This document shows, piece after piece, positions 55,237-64,000 of a stretch of 64,000 bases of DNA; the stretch's first letter is position 1; each line of letters starts with the position of its first letter. The notes beneath the pieces were generated by a model. That model was given only the letters and a program-made list of their open reading frames with translations. It was not told the origin of the DNA and made no database searches. This DNA comes from Paenibacillus athensensis (GTDB lineage Bacteria; Bacillota; Bacilli; Paenibacillales; NBRC-103111): contig NZ_MYFO02000021.1 in NCBI RefSeq assembly GCF_004514475.2, forward strand, positions 1-64,000, given 5' to 3'. The position numbers were made by a program, and so were the translations under genes.

Positions 55237-55491
55237 ATGATGAAATCTACTGGTATCGTAAGAAAGGTTGACGAGTTGGGTCGCGTTGTTATTCCCATCG
55301 AGCTTCGCCGCACACTGGGTATTGGCGAGAAGGACGCTCTGGAAATTTATGTAGACGGCGAGCGCATCATGCTGAAGAAATATGAGCCCGCTTGCATCTT
55401 CTGCGGCAACGCAGAGAACGTTACGTACTTCAAGGGAAAAATTGTTTGTAATGTTTGCTTATCTGAGATGCCTACACCTGTGACAAAATAA
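55237..55491 (+). CDS. abrB: transition-state regulator AbrB, zinc-ribbon-tailed form
   Basis: Global regulator holding back stationary-phase genes during growth. The 84-residue protein has the AbrB N-terminal domain (MMKSTGIVRKVDELGRVVIP, LRRTLGIGEKDALEIYVDGE), nearly identical to B. subtilis. The C-terminal half differs: it has two CxxC pairs, ACIFCGN and VCNVCLS, that look like a small zinc ribbon. AAAGGGG lies upstream of the two adjacent ATGs; an in-frame ATG at 55198 is too near the transcription start. Confidence 0.95.
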   Translation: MMKSTGIVRKVDELGRVVIPIELRRTLGIGEKDALEIYVDGERIMLKKYEPACIFCGNAENVTYFKGKIVCNVCLSEMPTPVTK

Positions 55492-55560
55492 GAAAAATAG
55501 TATATAATAGAAATATCACATTCCCTTCAGGTAATTCTAACCTTTTTCATATCTCCTCTA

Positions 55561-55594
55561 ATCTCTAACCCGTTTGGGTTAGAGATCTTTTTTT
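55561..55594 (+). terminator. terminator after abrB
   Basis: Perfect 11-bp stem ATCTCTAACCC-GTTT-GGGTTAGAGAT followed by CTTTTTTT. Confidence 0.95.
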
Positions 55595-55902
55595 GTCCGG
55601 CATTCGGCAAAAAGCGGCTGCGCCACTCGCGCCACGTGTGGACCGGAGCCGTGGATGCCGGTTCGCCGCATCGCCAGCCCCTCCGCGGATAAGGGCCGTG
55701 CAATCCGTTCCTGCTCACGCCTCCGCTCCCGCAGATGGTCGCTGCCGCACCCGCTTCCGTCCTCCGTCATAGAGTCGGCGGCGACGCCCCGTAGGCCGCA
55801 ACGTGCTGCACAACGGATTCCGCGCCCTCGCCGGCCCGTCCGCGGACAAGGCCATACAGCCCTGATCCCGGCCGTACGCGCCCATTGCCTCCGCGGTCGC
55901 GA
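55595..55902. other. GC-rich intergenic region between convergent abrB and rsmI
   Basis: No gene or terminator for rsmI recognised. Open frames on both strands are Arg/Ala/Pro-rich without ribosome binding sites. A TCCGCGGAYAAGG motif occurs twice (near 55682 and 55840) in imperfect repeats, suggesting decayed or expanded sequence. Confidence 0.55.
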
Positions 55903-56817
55903 TTACTCCTCGCGCAGCAGCGCGTTGTACACGTCGCGCTTGGACAAGCCGCGGTCGGCTGCAACGCGCTTCATCGCCTCCTTGCGGTCGCCGCCGTTCT
56001 GCTCGGCGGCATACCGCGCCACGTGTTCGGCCAGCGACAGCGCCGCCCACCAAGCCGCGCCGTCTGCGCCGTCCGCTCCGACTCCCGCCGCGTCGCCGCC
56101 TTCGGCGAGCAGGCAGTACTCGCCCTGCGGCGGGTGCGCCGCGAGATGCGCCAGGCATTCGGCAATCGTGCCGCGCACAAACTCCTCGTACCGCTTCGTC
56201 AGCTCGCGGGCCAGACACACCTGCCGCTGCTCGCCCCACGCCTCGGCCATCCGCTCCAGCGTCTTGACGACGCGGTGCGGCGATTCATAGAAAATCAGCG
56301 TGCCGGGCAGCGGCTTCAAGCTCGCCAGCTCTTGCGCCGCCTCCTTCTTCTCCCGCGGCAGAAAGCCGATGAAGGTGAAGCGGTCCGTCGGCAAACCGGA
56401 AGCGATCAGCGCCGACAGTCCGGCGTTCGCGCCGGGGATCGGCACGACGGTAAGATCAGCGGCAAGCGCCAAGCGTACAAGATCGTAACCGGGATCGGAA
56501 ATCGCCGGCAAGCCCGCGTCGCTAACCAGCGCCACGCTTTGTCCTTCCAACATCAGCCGCACCAGCTCCGGGCCGCTGGCCAGCTTGTTATGCTCGTGAT
56601 AGCTGACCAGCCGTCCGGCAATTTCGAAATGCGTCAGCAGCTTGCGCGTCTGCCGCGTATCCTCAGCCGCGATCAGCTGTACCTCGCGAAGCGTACGGAC
56701 CGCGCGGTAGGTCATGTCCTCCAGATTGCCGATAGGCGTCGCTACCAGATACAACGTGCCGGCTTGCGGCTCGCCGCTGTCAGCTGCACGATAACTTTTT
56801 TGCACATGCGCACTCAA
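55903..56817 (-). CDS. rsmI: 16S rRNA (cytidine1402-2'-O)-methyltransferase
   Basis: SAM-dependent methyltransferase for C1402 in the ribosomal P site. The 304-residue protein has GTLYLVATPIGNLEDMTYRA, AEDTRQTRKLL, ALVSDAGLPAISDPGYDLVR and FYESPHRVVKTLE. Near residue 240 a short Gly/Ala/Asp-rich insert (AAGVGADGADGAAWW) is unusual. The start codon is TTG, with GGAGG 9 nt upstream. B. subtilis yabC/yraL-type, following yabB as there. Confidence 0.95.
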   Translation of the reverse strand: MSAHVQKSYRAADSGEPQAGTLYLVATPIGNLEDMTYRAVRTLREVQLIAAEDTRQTRKLLTHFEIAGRLVSYHEHNKLASGPELVRLMLEGQSVALVSDAGLPAISDPGYDLVRLALAADLTVVPIPGANAGLSALIASGLPTDRFTFIGFLPREKKEAAQELASLKPLPGTLIFYESPHRVVKTLERMAEAWGEQRQVCLARELTKRYEEFVRGTIAECLAHLAAHPPQGEYCLLAEGGDAAGVGADGADGAAWWAALSLAEHVARYAAEQNGGDRKEAMKRVAADRGLSKRDVYNALLREE

Positions 56818-56833
56818 ATCATTGTCCCTCCCT

Positions 56834-57592
56834 TTAGCCCTGCAGGGCGGAACGCCCCTCGTAATAGATGCCTTTCAGCTCCTGGCAGTATTCGCCGCTT
56901 TCCGTATATACAATCAGCGGTGCAAGCGTGCGCACCTCCGGCTTACCATCCTTCATGCCTTCAATAAGAATCATCATCGCTTCATCGCCGGCCCGCGCGT
57001 GTACGTAGCGAATACGTTTCGGCTCCAGCCGATACTGGCGCATCAAGCACACAATCTCGATCAGCCGCGTCGCTCGGTGCACCATCGCCACCTTGCCGCC
57101 CGATTTGGCCAGCCGCGCACAAGCCGCAATCACATCCTCCAGCGTACCGTGCAGCTCATGGCGCGCCGCTGCAATATGCGCATTGCCGTTTTGCTCGCCG
57201 TTCACAACCGGCAGGTAGGGCGGATTCACTGTAACCGCATCAAATTGGCCGTGCCCCAGCGTCGCGTGAATTGTGCGCAAATCGCCGTTCAGCATATGCA
57301 GCCGTCCGTCCAGCCCGTTCATTCGCACGCTGCGCACCGCCATATCGGCCAGACGCTCCTGAATTTCCACTCCCCAGATATCCGCTCGCGTGCGCGTAGA
57401 CAACAGCAGCGGAATTACACCGTTGCCCGTACACAGGTCGACCATCCGGCCCCGCGCCGGCACGCTGCAAAAGCGGCCGAGCAATACCGCATCCAACGAA
57501 AAGCTGAACACCTCGTCGCTTTGAATAATTCGCAAATCATGGGTTAATAAATCATCGATGCGCTCGCTCGGCAGCAGCTCTACGTCGTTCAT
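56834..57592 (-). CDS. yabB: tRNA1(Val) (adenine37-N6)-methyltransferase-like protein (YabB)
   Basis: SAM methyltransferase with motif I MVDLCTGNGVIPLLLST and the catalytic NPPY (AVTVNPPYLPV), as in TrmN6. The 252-residue protein starts MNDVELLPSERIDDLL after AAAGGGACGAAC; an ATG 13 codons earlier is less likely. The exact tRNA target is inferred from the family. It lies between yabA and rsmI. Confidence 0.92.
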   Translation of the reverse strand: MNDVELLPSERIDDLLTHDLRIIQSDEVFSFSLDAVLLGRFCSVPARGRMVDLCTGNGVIPLLLSTRTRADIWGVEIQERLADMAVRSVRMNGLDGRLHMLNGDLRTIHATLGHGQFDAVTVNPPYLPVVNGEQNGNAHIAAARHELHGTLEDVIAACARLAKSGGKVAMVHRATRLIEIVCLMRQYRLEPKRIRYVHARAGDEAMMILIEGMKDGKPEVRTLAPLIVYTESGEYCQELKGIYYEGRSALQG

Positions 57593-57612
57593 GTTCGTCC
57601 CTTTCCTCGTGG

Positions 57613-57641
57613 AAAAAAACCGTAAGGACAAGTCCTTACGG
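57613..57641 (-). terminator. terminator after yabA
   Basis: Minus strand CCGTAAGGAC-TT-GTCCTTACGG then TTTTTTT; perfect 10-bp stem, 10 nt past the yabA stop. Confidence 0.95.
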
Positions 57642-57651
57642 CCACACCTGA

Positions 57652-57999
57652 TTATTTATTTAAAAATGACAAGCAAAACAGGCAATCGCCTTCCGTTCGC
57701 AAATGCCCGTAGTAGACATTGCAAATGTGGAAGCCCTCATGATACAGCCGGGCCAGATTATCGTAGCCTTCGCCGATGACGGGAAGGGACACGGCCTTGG
57801 CCGATTGTCCCGGTTCAGGCTGCTCCGCCGCTTCATCCTGCCGCAGCAGCTTGCGCAGCTGCTGATTCTCGATGCTCAGCCGCTGATTCTCCTCCAGCAG
57901 CGCGACGACCCGTTTCTTCAAGGCGCCCAGCTCGGCATAAGCGGCCCCCATCCGCTCTTCCATTTCTTCAATCTGTTCGAAAATGTCCTGTTTATCCAC
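57652..57999 (-). CDS. yabA: replication initiation control protein YabA
   Basis: Binds DnaA and DnaN and limits initiation in B. subtilis. The 115-residue protein has an N-terminal leucine-zipper coiled coil (about 5-60, [20 protein letters not shown]) and a C-terminal zinc-binding part with [12 protein letters not shown] and DCLFC. I chose GTG at 57999, with AGAGGTGAAACT directly upstream and alignment to the B. subtilis start; an ATG 7 codons earlier lies before that site. Confidence 0.94.
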   Translation of the reverse strand: MDKQDIFEQIEEMEERMGAAYAELGALKKRVVALLEENQRLSIENQQLRKLLRQDEAAEQPEPGQSAKAVSLPVIGEGYDNLARLYHEGFHICNVYYGHLRTEGDCLFCLSFLNK

Positions 58000-58025
58000 A
58001 GTTTCACCTCTGGTAGCCATGCCGG

Positions 58026-58829
58026 CTACTCTTGTTCTACCACATCGTCAAACGGTAAATCCATGACCTTGCCCAGATCAAACAGCTGCACCTTCGCCGT
58101 CCGATCACTCAAGTTCAAGCCGAGCACCTTGCCGTTGCCCAGAGAGGTAATCACGATCCGCCCCACCGTCGGCAGCGAATCCTTGGCGCTTTCGTAATTA
58201 TCGTGCTCGTATTTGAGACAGCACATCAAGCGGCCGCACAGGCCGGAAATCTTCGTCGGGTTAAGCGACAAATTTTGATCCTTGGCCATCTTGATCGACA
58301 CCGGCTCGAAATCGCCGAGAAACGACGAGCAGCAGAGAATACGCCCGCACGGGCCGATACCACCCAACATCTTCGCTTCATCGCGGACGCCGATTTGCCG
58401 CAGCTCGATGCGAGTTCGGAAAATACTGGCCAAATCCTTGACCAGCTCCCGAAAATCCACACGACCCTCAGCCGTGAAATAAAAAATAATTTTATTGCGG
58501 TCAAATGTATATTCGACATCGACCAGCTTCATTTTAAGATGATGATCCTTAATCTTGTCGAGGCAAATCTGGAATGCGTCCTTGGCCGCTTTCTTGTTCT
58601 CTTCGACCAGCCCGGCATCCGTCTGATCGGCGATGCGGATGACCTTTTTCAGCGGAAGCACGACATCGTTCTCCCGCACGCTTTTTTTGCCGATGACGAC
58701 CTTGCCGTATTCCACGCCGCGCGCCGTCTCGACGATTACTGCATGTTCCTTCTCGATCGGCAAATCGATCGGGTCGAAGTAATATATTTTACCCGCTTTT
58801 TTGAAGCGGACGCCTACTACCGAATACAT
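58026..58829 (-). CDS. ricT: RicT/YaaT, PSP1-domain protein of the RicAFT complex
   Basis: Partner of RicA and RicF; in B. subtilis the [4Fe-4S]-carrying complex aids RNase Y mRNA processing, sporulation, biofilm and competence. The 267-residue protein has the PSP1 domain ([16 protein letters not shown]) and the cysteine-rich [16 protein letters not shown] and [13 protein letters not shown], likely cluster ligands. ATG with AGGGGG upstream. It begins 1 nt after holB ends. Confidence 0.95.
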   Translation of the reverse strand: MYSVVGVRFKKAGKIYYFDPIDLPIEKEHAVIVETARGVEYGKVVIGKKSVRENDVVLPLKKVIRIADQTDAGLVEENKKAAKDAFQICLDKIKDHHLKMKLVDVEYTFDRNKIIFYFTAEGRVDFRELVKDLASIFRTRIELRQIGVRDEAKMLGGIGPCGRILCCSSFLGDFEPVSIKMAKDQNLSLNPTKISGLCGRLMCCLKYEHDNYESAKDSLPTVGRIVITSLGNGKVLGLNLSDRTAKVQLFDLGKVMDLPFDDVVEQE

Positions 58830-58830
58830 C

Positions 58831-59808
58831 TTACACCCCCTGCATCTCCACGAGCATTTTCTCCACAACCAACTGGGCATTGGCGTTAAAGCGAAGACGC
58901 TTTTGCAGGTCTACCGCCTGCTCCATCATGCGCACCCATTCGGCGACGTCCCGGCTGAGGGCAAGGGAGCCCATCCAATCCAGCTGGTCGGCATACACCA
59001 GCTTGTCTCTGCGTTCGAGACGCAGCTGTACCATATCTTTAAACCAGAGAATCAACAGGTCGAACAAGCTCGACATGTGATCCGCCAGCTCCGTTTTGAT
59101 TACCTTTTGCTGCAACGTAAGCAGCGAAGACGGGAAACGCGTCGCCGTCTCCTTCGCTAATTGTAACACTACGTTTCTCATTTCTGCAAACCAATTCGCC
59201 GTAATCAGCTCGCGCGCCGCCAGCAGACCGGCCGTCAAATGCGCGGCAGGCAGCGCCAGCGCCGCAGGATGCCCGTCCGCCAGCAGCGCTTCCACCAGCT
59301 CCTCGCGCGGCATGGGCGTAAACGCAATCCACTGCGCCCGCGACTGAATCGTCGGCAGCAGCGCACTGCCGTTCTCGGTAATCAGAATCGCCACAACCTG
59401 CGAGGCCGGCTCCTCCAGAAACTTCAACAGGCTGTTGGCCGCTTGTACGGTCATTTTGTCAGCTTGCTGCAACATATAAATCTTGGTGCCCGAAGCCGTC
59501 GCGCGGTAAGCAAACTCCTTTTGCAGCTCACGGATCTGCTCAATCTTGATCGATGCGCCGTCCGGCTGGACGATATGCAAGTCGGGATGATTGCCATGCT
59601 CCACCTTGCGGCATTCGAGACATTCCCCGCAAGCATCGTCAATCGACGTCTTGCAGTAGATCGCCTTGGCGAGCGCCATCGCCATTTCCATGCGTCCGGT
59701 TCCGACCGGGCCGCTAAAAATATAAGCATGCGACAGCTTGCCGCGCCGCAGCCCGTTTTGCAGCAGCTGTCTGGCGGCGGCTTGGCCGCGTATTGTTTGA
59801 AAAGACAT
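58831..59808 (-). CDS. holB: DNA polymerase III delta' subunit
   Basis: Clamp-loader subunit. The 325-residue protein has SHAYIFSGPVGTGR (altered P-loop), a four-cysteine zinc module (Cys52, Cys60, Cys63, Cys66), QQADKMTVQAANSLLKFLEE (20-residue sensor region) and ITENGSALLPTIQSRAQ. Normal size. It lies between yaaR and ricT in one run with darA. Confidence 0.96.
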   Translation of the reverse strand: MSFQTIRGQAAARQLLQNGLRRGKLSHAYIFSGPVGTGRMEMAMALAKAIYCKTSIDDACGECLECRKVEHGNHPDLHIVQPDGASIKIEQIRELQKEFAYRATASGTKIYMLQQADKMTVQAANSLLKFLEEPASQVVAILITENGSALLPTIQSRAQWIAFTPMPREELVEALLADGHPAALALPAAHLTAGLLAARELITANWFAEMRNVVLQLAKETATRFPSSLLTLQQKVIKTELADHMSSLFDLLILWFKDMVQLRLERRDKLVYADQLDWMGSLALSRDVAEWVRMMEQAVDLQKRLRFNANAQLVVEKMLVEMQGV

Positions 59809-59824
59809 CGCCTGTTCGCTCCAT

Positions 59825-60271
59825 CTAAAATAACAGATTGATCAGCATACCGCGGATCTCCCCGATTTTTTGCAAAATATCGATGCGTCCCTGCTCGGTT
59901 TCCAGCAGCTCGTCAGCCAGCTCCAGCAGCTCCTTGTCGATTTCCTCCAGCAGCTTGTAGCGTTTGGAGCGTCCCCGGCGGTCCCAGCCTCGCGTATCGC
60001 GCAAGCCGACGCCGCGGCGGGCCGTTTCCTCCAGAAATTGCTTGACCATCAGCTTGAACTGCCGCAGCTCCCGGACCGTCATCGAACGGGCCAGTCGGTC
60101 TCCCTGCAGGGAAATCTGCTCCATCATCCTGCCGAGCTGCTCATGGGTAACCTTCTCGCCGTGCTGCTGCATAATGTCCGAAAAATTCCGGGGCGCAAGC
60201 TGCGGCGGCGGGACGTTCTCGTTCACTTTGACATTTTTGCCGATCGGCTGCCACCCGGGATTGATTTTCAC
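59825..60271 (-). CDS. yaaR: DUF327 family protein YaaR
   Basis: A 148-residue, largely helical protein: LTHEQ-type segment HEQLGRMMEQISLQGDRLA, then REL-RQFKLMVKQFLEE, GWDRRGRSKRYKLLEEIDKE and a C-terminal coiled region. Function unknown; conserved next to yaaQ and holB in Bacillales. Start codon GTG with a weak ribosome binding site (GGCGGG). Confidence 0.9.
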   Translation of the reverse strand: MKINPGWQPIGKNVKVNENVPPPQLAPRNFSDIMQQHGEKVTHEQLGRMMEQISLQGDRLARSMTVRELRQFKLMVKQFLEETARRGVGLRDTRGWDRRGRSKRYKLLEEIDKELLELADELLETEQGRIDILQKIGEIRGMLINLLF

Positions 60272-60306
60272 GGACTGTTTCCCGCCTTCCTGTTCCTGCC
60301 TAAGCT

Positions 60307-60898
<592 letters not shown>

Positions 60899-60938
60899 AA
60901 AAAAGAAAAACTCCTGCCGGAGTTCTCTGGAAGGAGTC
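60899..60938 (-). terminator. terminator after tmk
   Basis: Minus strand ACTCC-GGCA-GGAGT, with an alternative longer pairing to GACTCC upstream, followed by TTTTCTTTTTTC. About 60 nt past the tmk stop. Confidence 0.75.
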
Positions 60939-60999
60939 ATTGCTGTTCAGCGGCCGTCTGCTGCTGCCGGGCACAAGATGTATGTAGGACCGGCTGGCA

Positions 61000-61641
61000 T
61001 CAGCCAGGCTGGCGGGCCATTCGTTGCTGCAATATAGCAGCTACCTCACCGGCAACGGCGTCGGCTGGCCGTCTGGCATCTACGGTCACGATCCGCTCAG
61101 GGAATCGGTGAGCCAGCAGCATGAAGCCCTCGCGAACCCGCTCATGGAAAGCCGCTGCTTCCAGATCGAGCCGGTTGACCTCGCGTTCTTCGCTGGCTTG
61201 TATGCGCTGCAGGCCCACCGCCGGGTCAAGATCGAGATAAATCGTCACATCCGGCAGCAAATCACCTACCGCGAACCGATTGATCGCCCATACCTCATCG
61301 ATTCCGAGACCGCGGGCATGGCCCTGATAGGCCAGACTGCTATCGATGAAGCGATCGCAGACCACGATCTTGCCAGCCGCCAGCGCAGGCTGCACCTTCT
61401 CGACCAGATGCTGACGCCGGGCAGCCGCATACAGCAGCGCCTCCGTGCGCCCGTCCATGCTCGTATGAGCCTTGTCGAGCACAATGGCGCGGATTTGCTC
61501 GGCAATCTGAATGCCGCCGGGCTCGCGCGTCGTGATCACTTCCCGTCCCTGCTGCGCCAGCTGCGCCGTCAGGCGACCGATCAGCGTCGTTTTGCCCGCG
61601 CCTTCCCCGCCCTCCACACTAATAAAAAAACCTTTGTTCAC
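61000..61641 (-). CDS. tmk: thymidylate kinase
   Basis: Phosphorylates dTMP to dTDP. The 213-residue protein has the P-loop [20 protein letters not shown], the DRF-type [13 protein letters not shown] and the LID stretch. Start codon GTG with GGAG 9 nt upstream. It lies between yaaO and darA, as in B. subtilis. Confidence 0.97.
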   Translation of the reverse strand: MNKGFFISVEGGEGAGKTTLIGRLTAQLAQQGREVITTREPGGIQIAEQIRAIVLDKAHTSMDGRTEALLYAAARRQHLVEKVQPALAAGKIVVCDRFIDSSLAYQGHARGLGIDEVWAINRFAVGDLLPDVTIYLDLDPAVGLQRIQASEEREVNRLDLEAAAFHERVREGFMLLAHRFPERIVTVDARRPADAVAGEVAAILQQRMARQPG

Positions 61642-61696
61642 TGTCCATGTCTCCCTGCTTGTCCGTTCTCTACCTTGCCCAGTTCAGTATACACCA

Positions 61697-63544
61697 TTAC
61701 GGTAGGAAAATCTTTAGCTTGCCCGTTTTGGCAAATTCGGTTCCGTGCAGCGCAATGCCCAGCTCAGCCATCCGACGCAGCGCCTCCGCAGTCTCCGCCG
61801 TGATGATCTCGCCCGGGTACCAATGCGGAACGCCCGGCGGATAAGGCGTGACCAGCTCGGCAGAGCGGCAGCCGACAGCTTCAGCCAGCGGCACGGCAGC
61901 CGTCCGCTCGGCTTGCGGCAGCGCAAACGCCACCGGCGGCGGCAGCTCGGCCGCGCGCGGCTGTGGGCCAGGCTGGGACGCAGCGTGGCTGGTCAGAGAT
62001 GCCGCGCGGGCCGCTGCGCGAGCCTCCGCCGTGTTGGCTTGGCTGTCGCGGCCCACCGCAACCGGCGAACGTTCCGCTTGCTGATCGGGCTCCAGCAGCG
62101 TGAGTGCCACGGGCAGCGGCGGCGTTTGCTGGTCGGTCTTAGGGCCGATCTCGCTTGCGCTGCCGCAGCCCACCGCTTCCGGCAACCGCTCGTGCAGCTG
62201 TCGCTTCGTCTCCAAGCGCGCGGGCTCCTCCGGGTGAGGCGGCGTTTGCTGATCGGCCGCGCCGCTCCCGCAACCAGCGGCCAAGCTGGCTGCCGATGAC
62301 GGTTGCGGCACCTCGACGGCTGCCGGCTTCGCCCCGGCAGGCCCGCTCTGGCGGATACGCCGCGCCGCTTCCGGCGTATCCGCATTCGCTGCGATATCGC
62401 ACAACGCAGCGTACAGCCGCTCGGCATCCGCCAAACGCGATGCAGGAGAGAACACGAGCAGCACGTGCCGGGGGTCTGCCAGCTCCGCATGGCAGCCCCG
62501 CGCTTCCAGCTGCTCGCGCAATGCCGGCCCGGTTAGCACGCCGGCCGCATCGTACACGGTCACCTTGAAAGGGTCGACCGTGTGAAAGCCAGCCGCGCCC
62601 CGTGGCGGCGCGGCTTCGGCAAAGCGCGGCTGCTCGGCCAGCCGCACCCGCAGCTCTTGGGCCGCCTGCAGTCCGGCGTCCACCCACCCCCGTCCCCCTG
62701 TGTGCAGCTGCCGCCGAGCGGCATCCAGCGACGCCAGCAAGGGGTACGACGGGCTAGAGCTCTGCAGCATCGTCAGGCGCTGCCGCAGCAAATCGCGGTC
62801 GATTCGATCACCCTGCACATGCAGCATTGCCGCCATTGTCATGGCCGTCAGCATTTTGTGCGTGGATTGTACGACCGCGTCGGCTCCGCAGGCAAGCGCC
62901 GAAGGCGGCAGCAGCTCATGGAAGCCGCAATGAGCGCCGTGCGCCTCATCGACCAGCAGCAGCTTGCCGGCATTGTGCGCCAGCTCCGCCAGCGCTTGCA
63001 AATCGGCGCCCGCACCGTAGTAGGTCGGGCTCGTCACGAACAGCGCTCTGGCTTCCGGATACGCGGCCAGCGCTTGCGCCATGCTCGCTACGCTGACCCC
63101 GCCGGCAATGCCGTGCGCTTCATCCAGCTCCGGTTGCACGAATACGGCGCGTGCGCCAGCCAGCATCAGTCCGTGAATGACCGACTTGTGCGCATTGCGC
63201 TGCACGATTAGCACATCTCCCGGCCGACAAACCGTCGTAATCATCGCCAAATTCCCCGCCGTGCTTCCACCAATCAGAAAAAATGTCTCGTCCGCTCCAA
63301 AACAAGCCGCCGCCAGCTCCTGCGCCTCACGAATGACGCCCTCCGCATGATGCAGGTCATCCAGACCGCTCAGCTCCGTGAAATCAATCGACATCACCTC
63401 GGCCAACACCGGCGCGGCTCCTGCATCCAGACTCTGACCGGATTTGTGTCCAGGCACATGAAAGCTGGCCGTCTGCGCGCGGCGATGCGCCAAGAGCGCC
63501 TCTACCAGAGGCGCTCTGCGCGGATCCAATTGCTGCTTCGACAT
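61697..63544 (-). CDS. yaaO: Orn/Lys/Arg decarboxylase family protein (YaaO) with a repetitive insert
   Basis: PLP decarboxylase of the basic amino-acid fold III/I group. The 615-residue protein has ASFHVPGHKSG, SIDFTELSGLDDLHHAEG, FFLIGGSTAGNLAMI, LVDEAHGAHCGFHE and the PLP lysine in QSTHKMLTA (Lys230). The C-terminal end TPYPPGVPHWYPGEII is conserved. Relatives have about 480 residues; here residues 390-549 are an Ala/Pro/Glu-rich insert with DQQTPP at 431 and again at 471. Substrate cannot be told from sequence. GGAG 9 nt before the ATG. Confidence 0.93.
   Translation of the reverse strand: MSKQQLDPRRAPLVEALLAHRRAQTASFHVPGHKSGQSLDAGAAPVLAEVMSIDFTELSGLDDLHHAEGVIREAQELAAACFGADETFFLIGGSTAGNLAMITTVCRPGDVLIVQRNAHKSVIHGLMLAGARAVFVQPELDEAHGIAGGVSVASMAQALAAYPEARALFVTSPTYYGAGADLQALAELAHNAGKLLLVDEAHGAHCGFHELLPPSALACGADAVVQSTHKMLTAMTMAAMLHVQGDRIDRDLLRQRLTMLQSSSPSYPLLASLDAARRQLHTGGRGWVDAGLQAAQELRVRLAEQPRFAEAAPPRGAAGFHTVDPFKVTVYDAAGVLTGPALREQLEARGCHAELADPRHVLLVFSPASRLADAERLYAALCDIAANADTPEAARRIRQSGPAGAKPAAVEVPQPSSAASLAAGCGSGAADQQTPPHPEEPARLETKRQLHERLPEAVGCGSASEIGPKTDQQTPPLPVALTLLEPDQQAERSPVAVGRDSQANTAEARAAARAASLTSHAASQPGPQPRAAELPPPVAFALPQAERTAAVPLAEAVGCRSAELVTPYPPGVPHWYPGEIITAETAEALRRMAELGIALHGTEFAKTGKLKIFLP
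61898..62377 (-). repeat. repetitive insert in yaaO
   Basis: GGCGGCGTTTGCTG recurs at 62118 and 62238, exactly 120 bp apart, and a weaker third copy (GCTTGCTGATCGG) lies near 62076. The region encodes residues 390-549, remains in frame and is clearly richer in Ala and Pro than the flanks. Confidence 0.7.
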
Positions 63545-63600
63545 ACCCGCAAACTCCTCTTTCTTATCTTAGATACTCTCATAGTAGAGGAAAAACCGAC

Positions 63601-63630
63601 AAAAAACAAAAGAAGCTTCGCAAGAAGCTC
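63601..63630 (-). terminator. terminator after csfB
   Basis: Minus strand GAGCTTC-TTGC-GAAGCTTC then TTTTGTTTTTT, directly after the csfB stop. Confidence 0.85.
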
Positions 63631-63631
63631 C

Positions 63632-63832
63632 TCACATCCATTTGCTGCGGGTAGGGGTTGCTTGAAACATATGGCGCATCTGCTTGACGAAAAAAGGATA
63701 GCGTTTATCTCTAACATCCGTTCTGACAATCTCCATGCTGCACGCATCACACAAAAACGCCGACATAATCCGAATCCCCCCCGAGCTTTGCTGCTCGCAA
63801 ATCATGCAAACTCCAATCCGGTTCTCCTCCAT
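63632..63832 (-). CDS. csfB: anti-sigma factor Gin (CsfB)
   Basis: Small zinc protein (66 residues) with paired CxxC motifs, GVCMICEQ and FLCDACSM, and the Gin-family arrangement. In B. subtilis it inhibits sigma-G before engulfment is complete and sigma-E in the forespore. The ATG at 63832 has GAGG 8 nt upstream; a GTG three codons earlier overlaps that site. A full sigma-F promoter lies upstream. Confidence 0.93.
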   Translation of the reverse strand: MEENRIGVCMICEQQSSGGIRIMSAFLCDACSMEIVRTDVRDKRYPFFVKQMRHMFQATPTRSKWM

Positions 63833-63861
63833 ATGGCACACCTCGCTACTCTTTTACCTAT

Positions 63862-63891
63862 CAGTATGTCCGCACGATGCATCCTTTATAC
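63862..63891 (-). promoter_or_regulatory. sigma-F promoter of csfB
   Basis: Minus strand GTATA (GYWTA), 15-nt spacer, GGACATACTG (GGnnAnAMTR): every defined position matches the sigma-F consensus, about 30 nt before the start codon. No gene is seen between it and the window end. Confidence 0.88.
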
Positions 63892-64000
63892 TAGATTTCA
63901 GTGAAATTGCAGAGCAAAAGGCTTATATTTTTCGCGCAGACTGCCGATATATCGGATAGATAACTTATTACCTAAAATTGGCGGTGGCTTATGGCGACAC

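Overview
The window is a GC-rich, endospore-forming Firmicute chromosome, most likely from the Paenibacillaceae (Paenibacillus or a close relative). It follows, on the minus strand, the origin-proximal order known from Bacillus subtilis: csfB, yaaO, tmk, yaaQ (darA), yaaR, holB, yaaT (ricT), yabA, yabB, rsmI, abrB, tatD, yabE, rnmV, rsmA, yabG, veg, sspF, ispE, purR, ridA, spoVG, glmU, ctc, pth, fin, mfd, spoVT, spoVB, mazG, yabO, yabP, yabQ, divIC, yabR, spoIIE, yabS, yabT, tilS, hpt, ftsH, coaX, hslO, yacD, cysK, pabB, pabA, pabC, folP, folB, folK, yazB, dusB, lysS, then an rRNA operon. Sigma-factor promoters, Spo0A boxes and sporulation genes leave little doubt about the lifestyle.

Layout. 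1-619: 5' end of a 16S rRNA gene and its leader. 620-9090: lysS, greA, dusB and a p-aminobenzoate/folate operon. 9263-16407: cysK, a PpiC-type foldase, hslO, coaX and a complete de novo NAD set (nadA, nadB, nadC) that B. subtilis does not have here. 16558-22264: ftsH, hpt, tilS, a Hanks-type kinase and a von Willebrand A protein. 22433-32260: sporulation and division block (spoIIE, yabR, divIC, yabQ, yabP, yabO, an HU gene, mazG, spoVB, spoVT). 32517-45189: prsA, mfd, fin, pth, ctc, glmU, spoVG, ridA, purR, ispE and an unusual spore-DNA-binding protein. 45447-49557: veg, yabG, rsmA, rnmV and yabE. 50320-52337: an ecsAB-like ABC transporter on the plus strand. 52759-63832: tatD, an HD hydrolase, abrB (plus strand), then the rsmI-to-csfB block. 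Only four confident genes are on the plus strand: a 66-residue unknown, ecsA, ecsB and abrB. Compared with B. subtilis, prs (glmU-ctc gap) and metS (abrB-tatD gap) are missing from their places.

Regulation can be read in unusual detail: a sigma-H promoter before spoVG, sigma-F before csfB, sigma-G before the sspF-type gene, sigma-K before yabG, the 21-bp-spaced Spo0A-type promoter of spoIIE, a Spo0A box just downstream of the abrB promoter, a four-box Spo0A cluster before the HD gene, two tandem consensus promoters at veg, and a c-di-AMP (ydaO/yuaA-class) riboswitch with terminator before yabE. The c-di-AMP receptor DarA lies in the same window.

The strongest novelty is at 43921-45189: an SspF-type alpha/beta small acid-soluble spore protein (normally about 60 residues) continues in frame into about 360 residues of Tyr/Ser/Gln/Gly-rich sequence built from about 18 copies of a 14-residue repeat. 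It has its own sigma-G-type promoter, ribosome binding site and terminator. Other repeat or low-complexity expansions occur in the SpoVB-like protein (N-terminus and a loop), in the YaaO decarboxylase (about 160-residue insert with a 40-residue period), in the RGG-rich YabR, and in a 25-copy 11-bp noncoding tandem array after ecsB. This genome seems prone to short-repeat expansion, and the spore protein may have been given a condensate-type tail by it.
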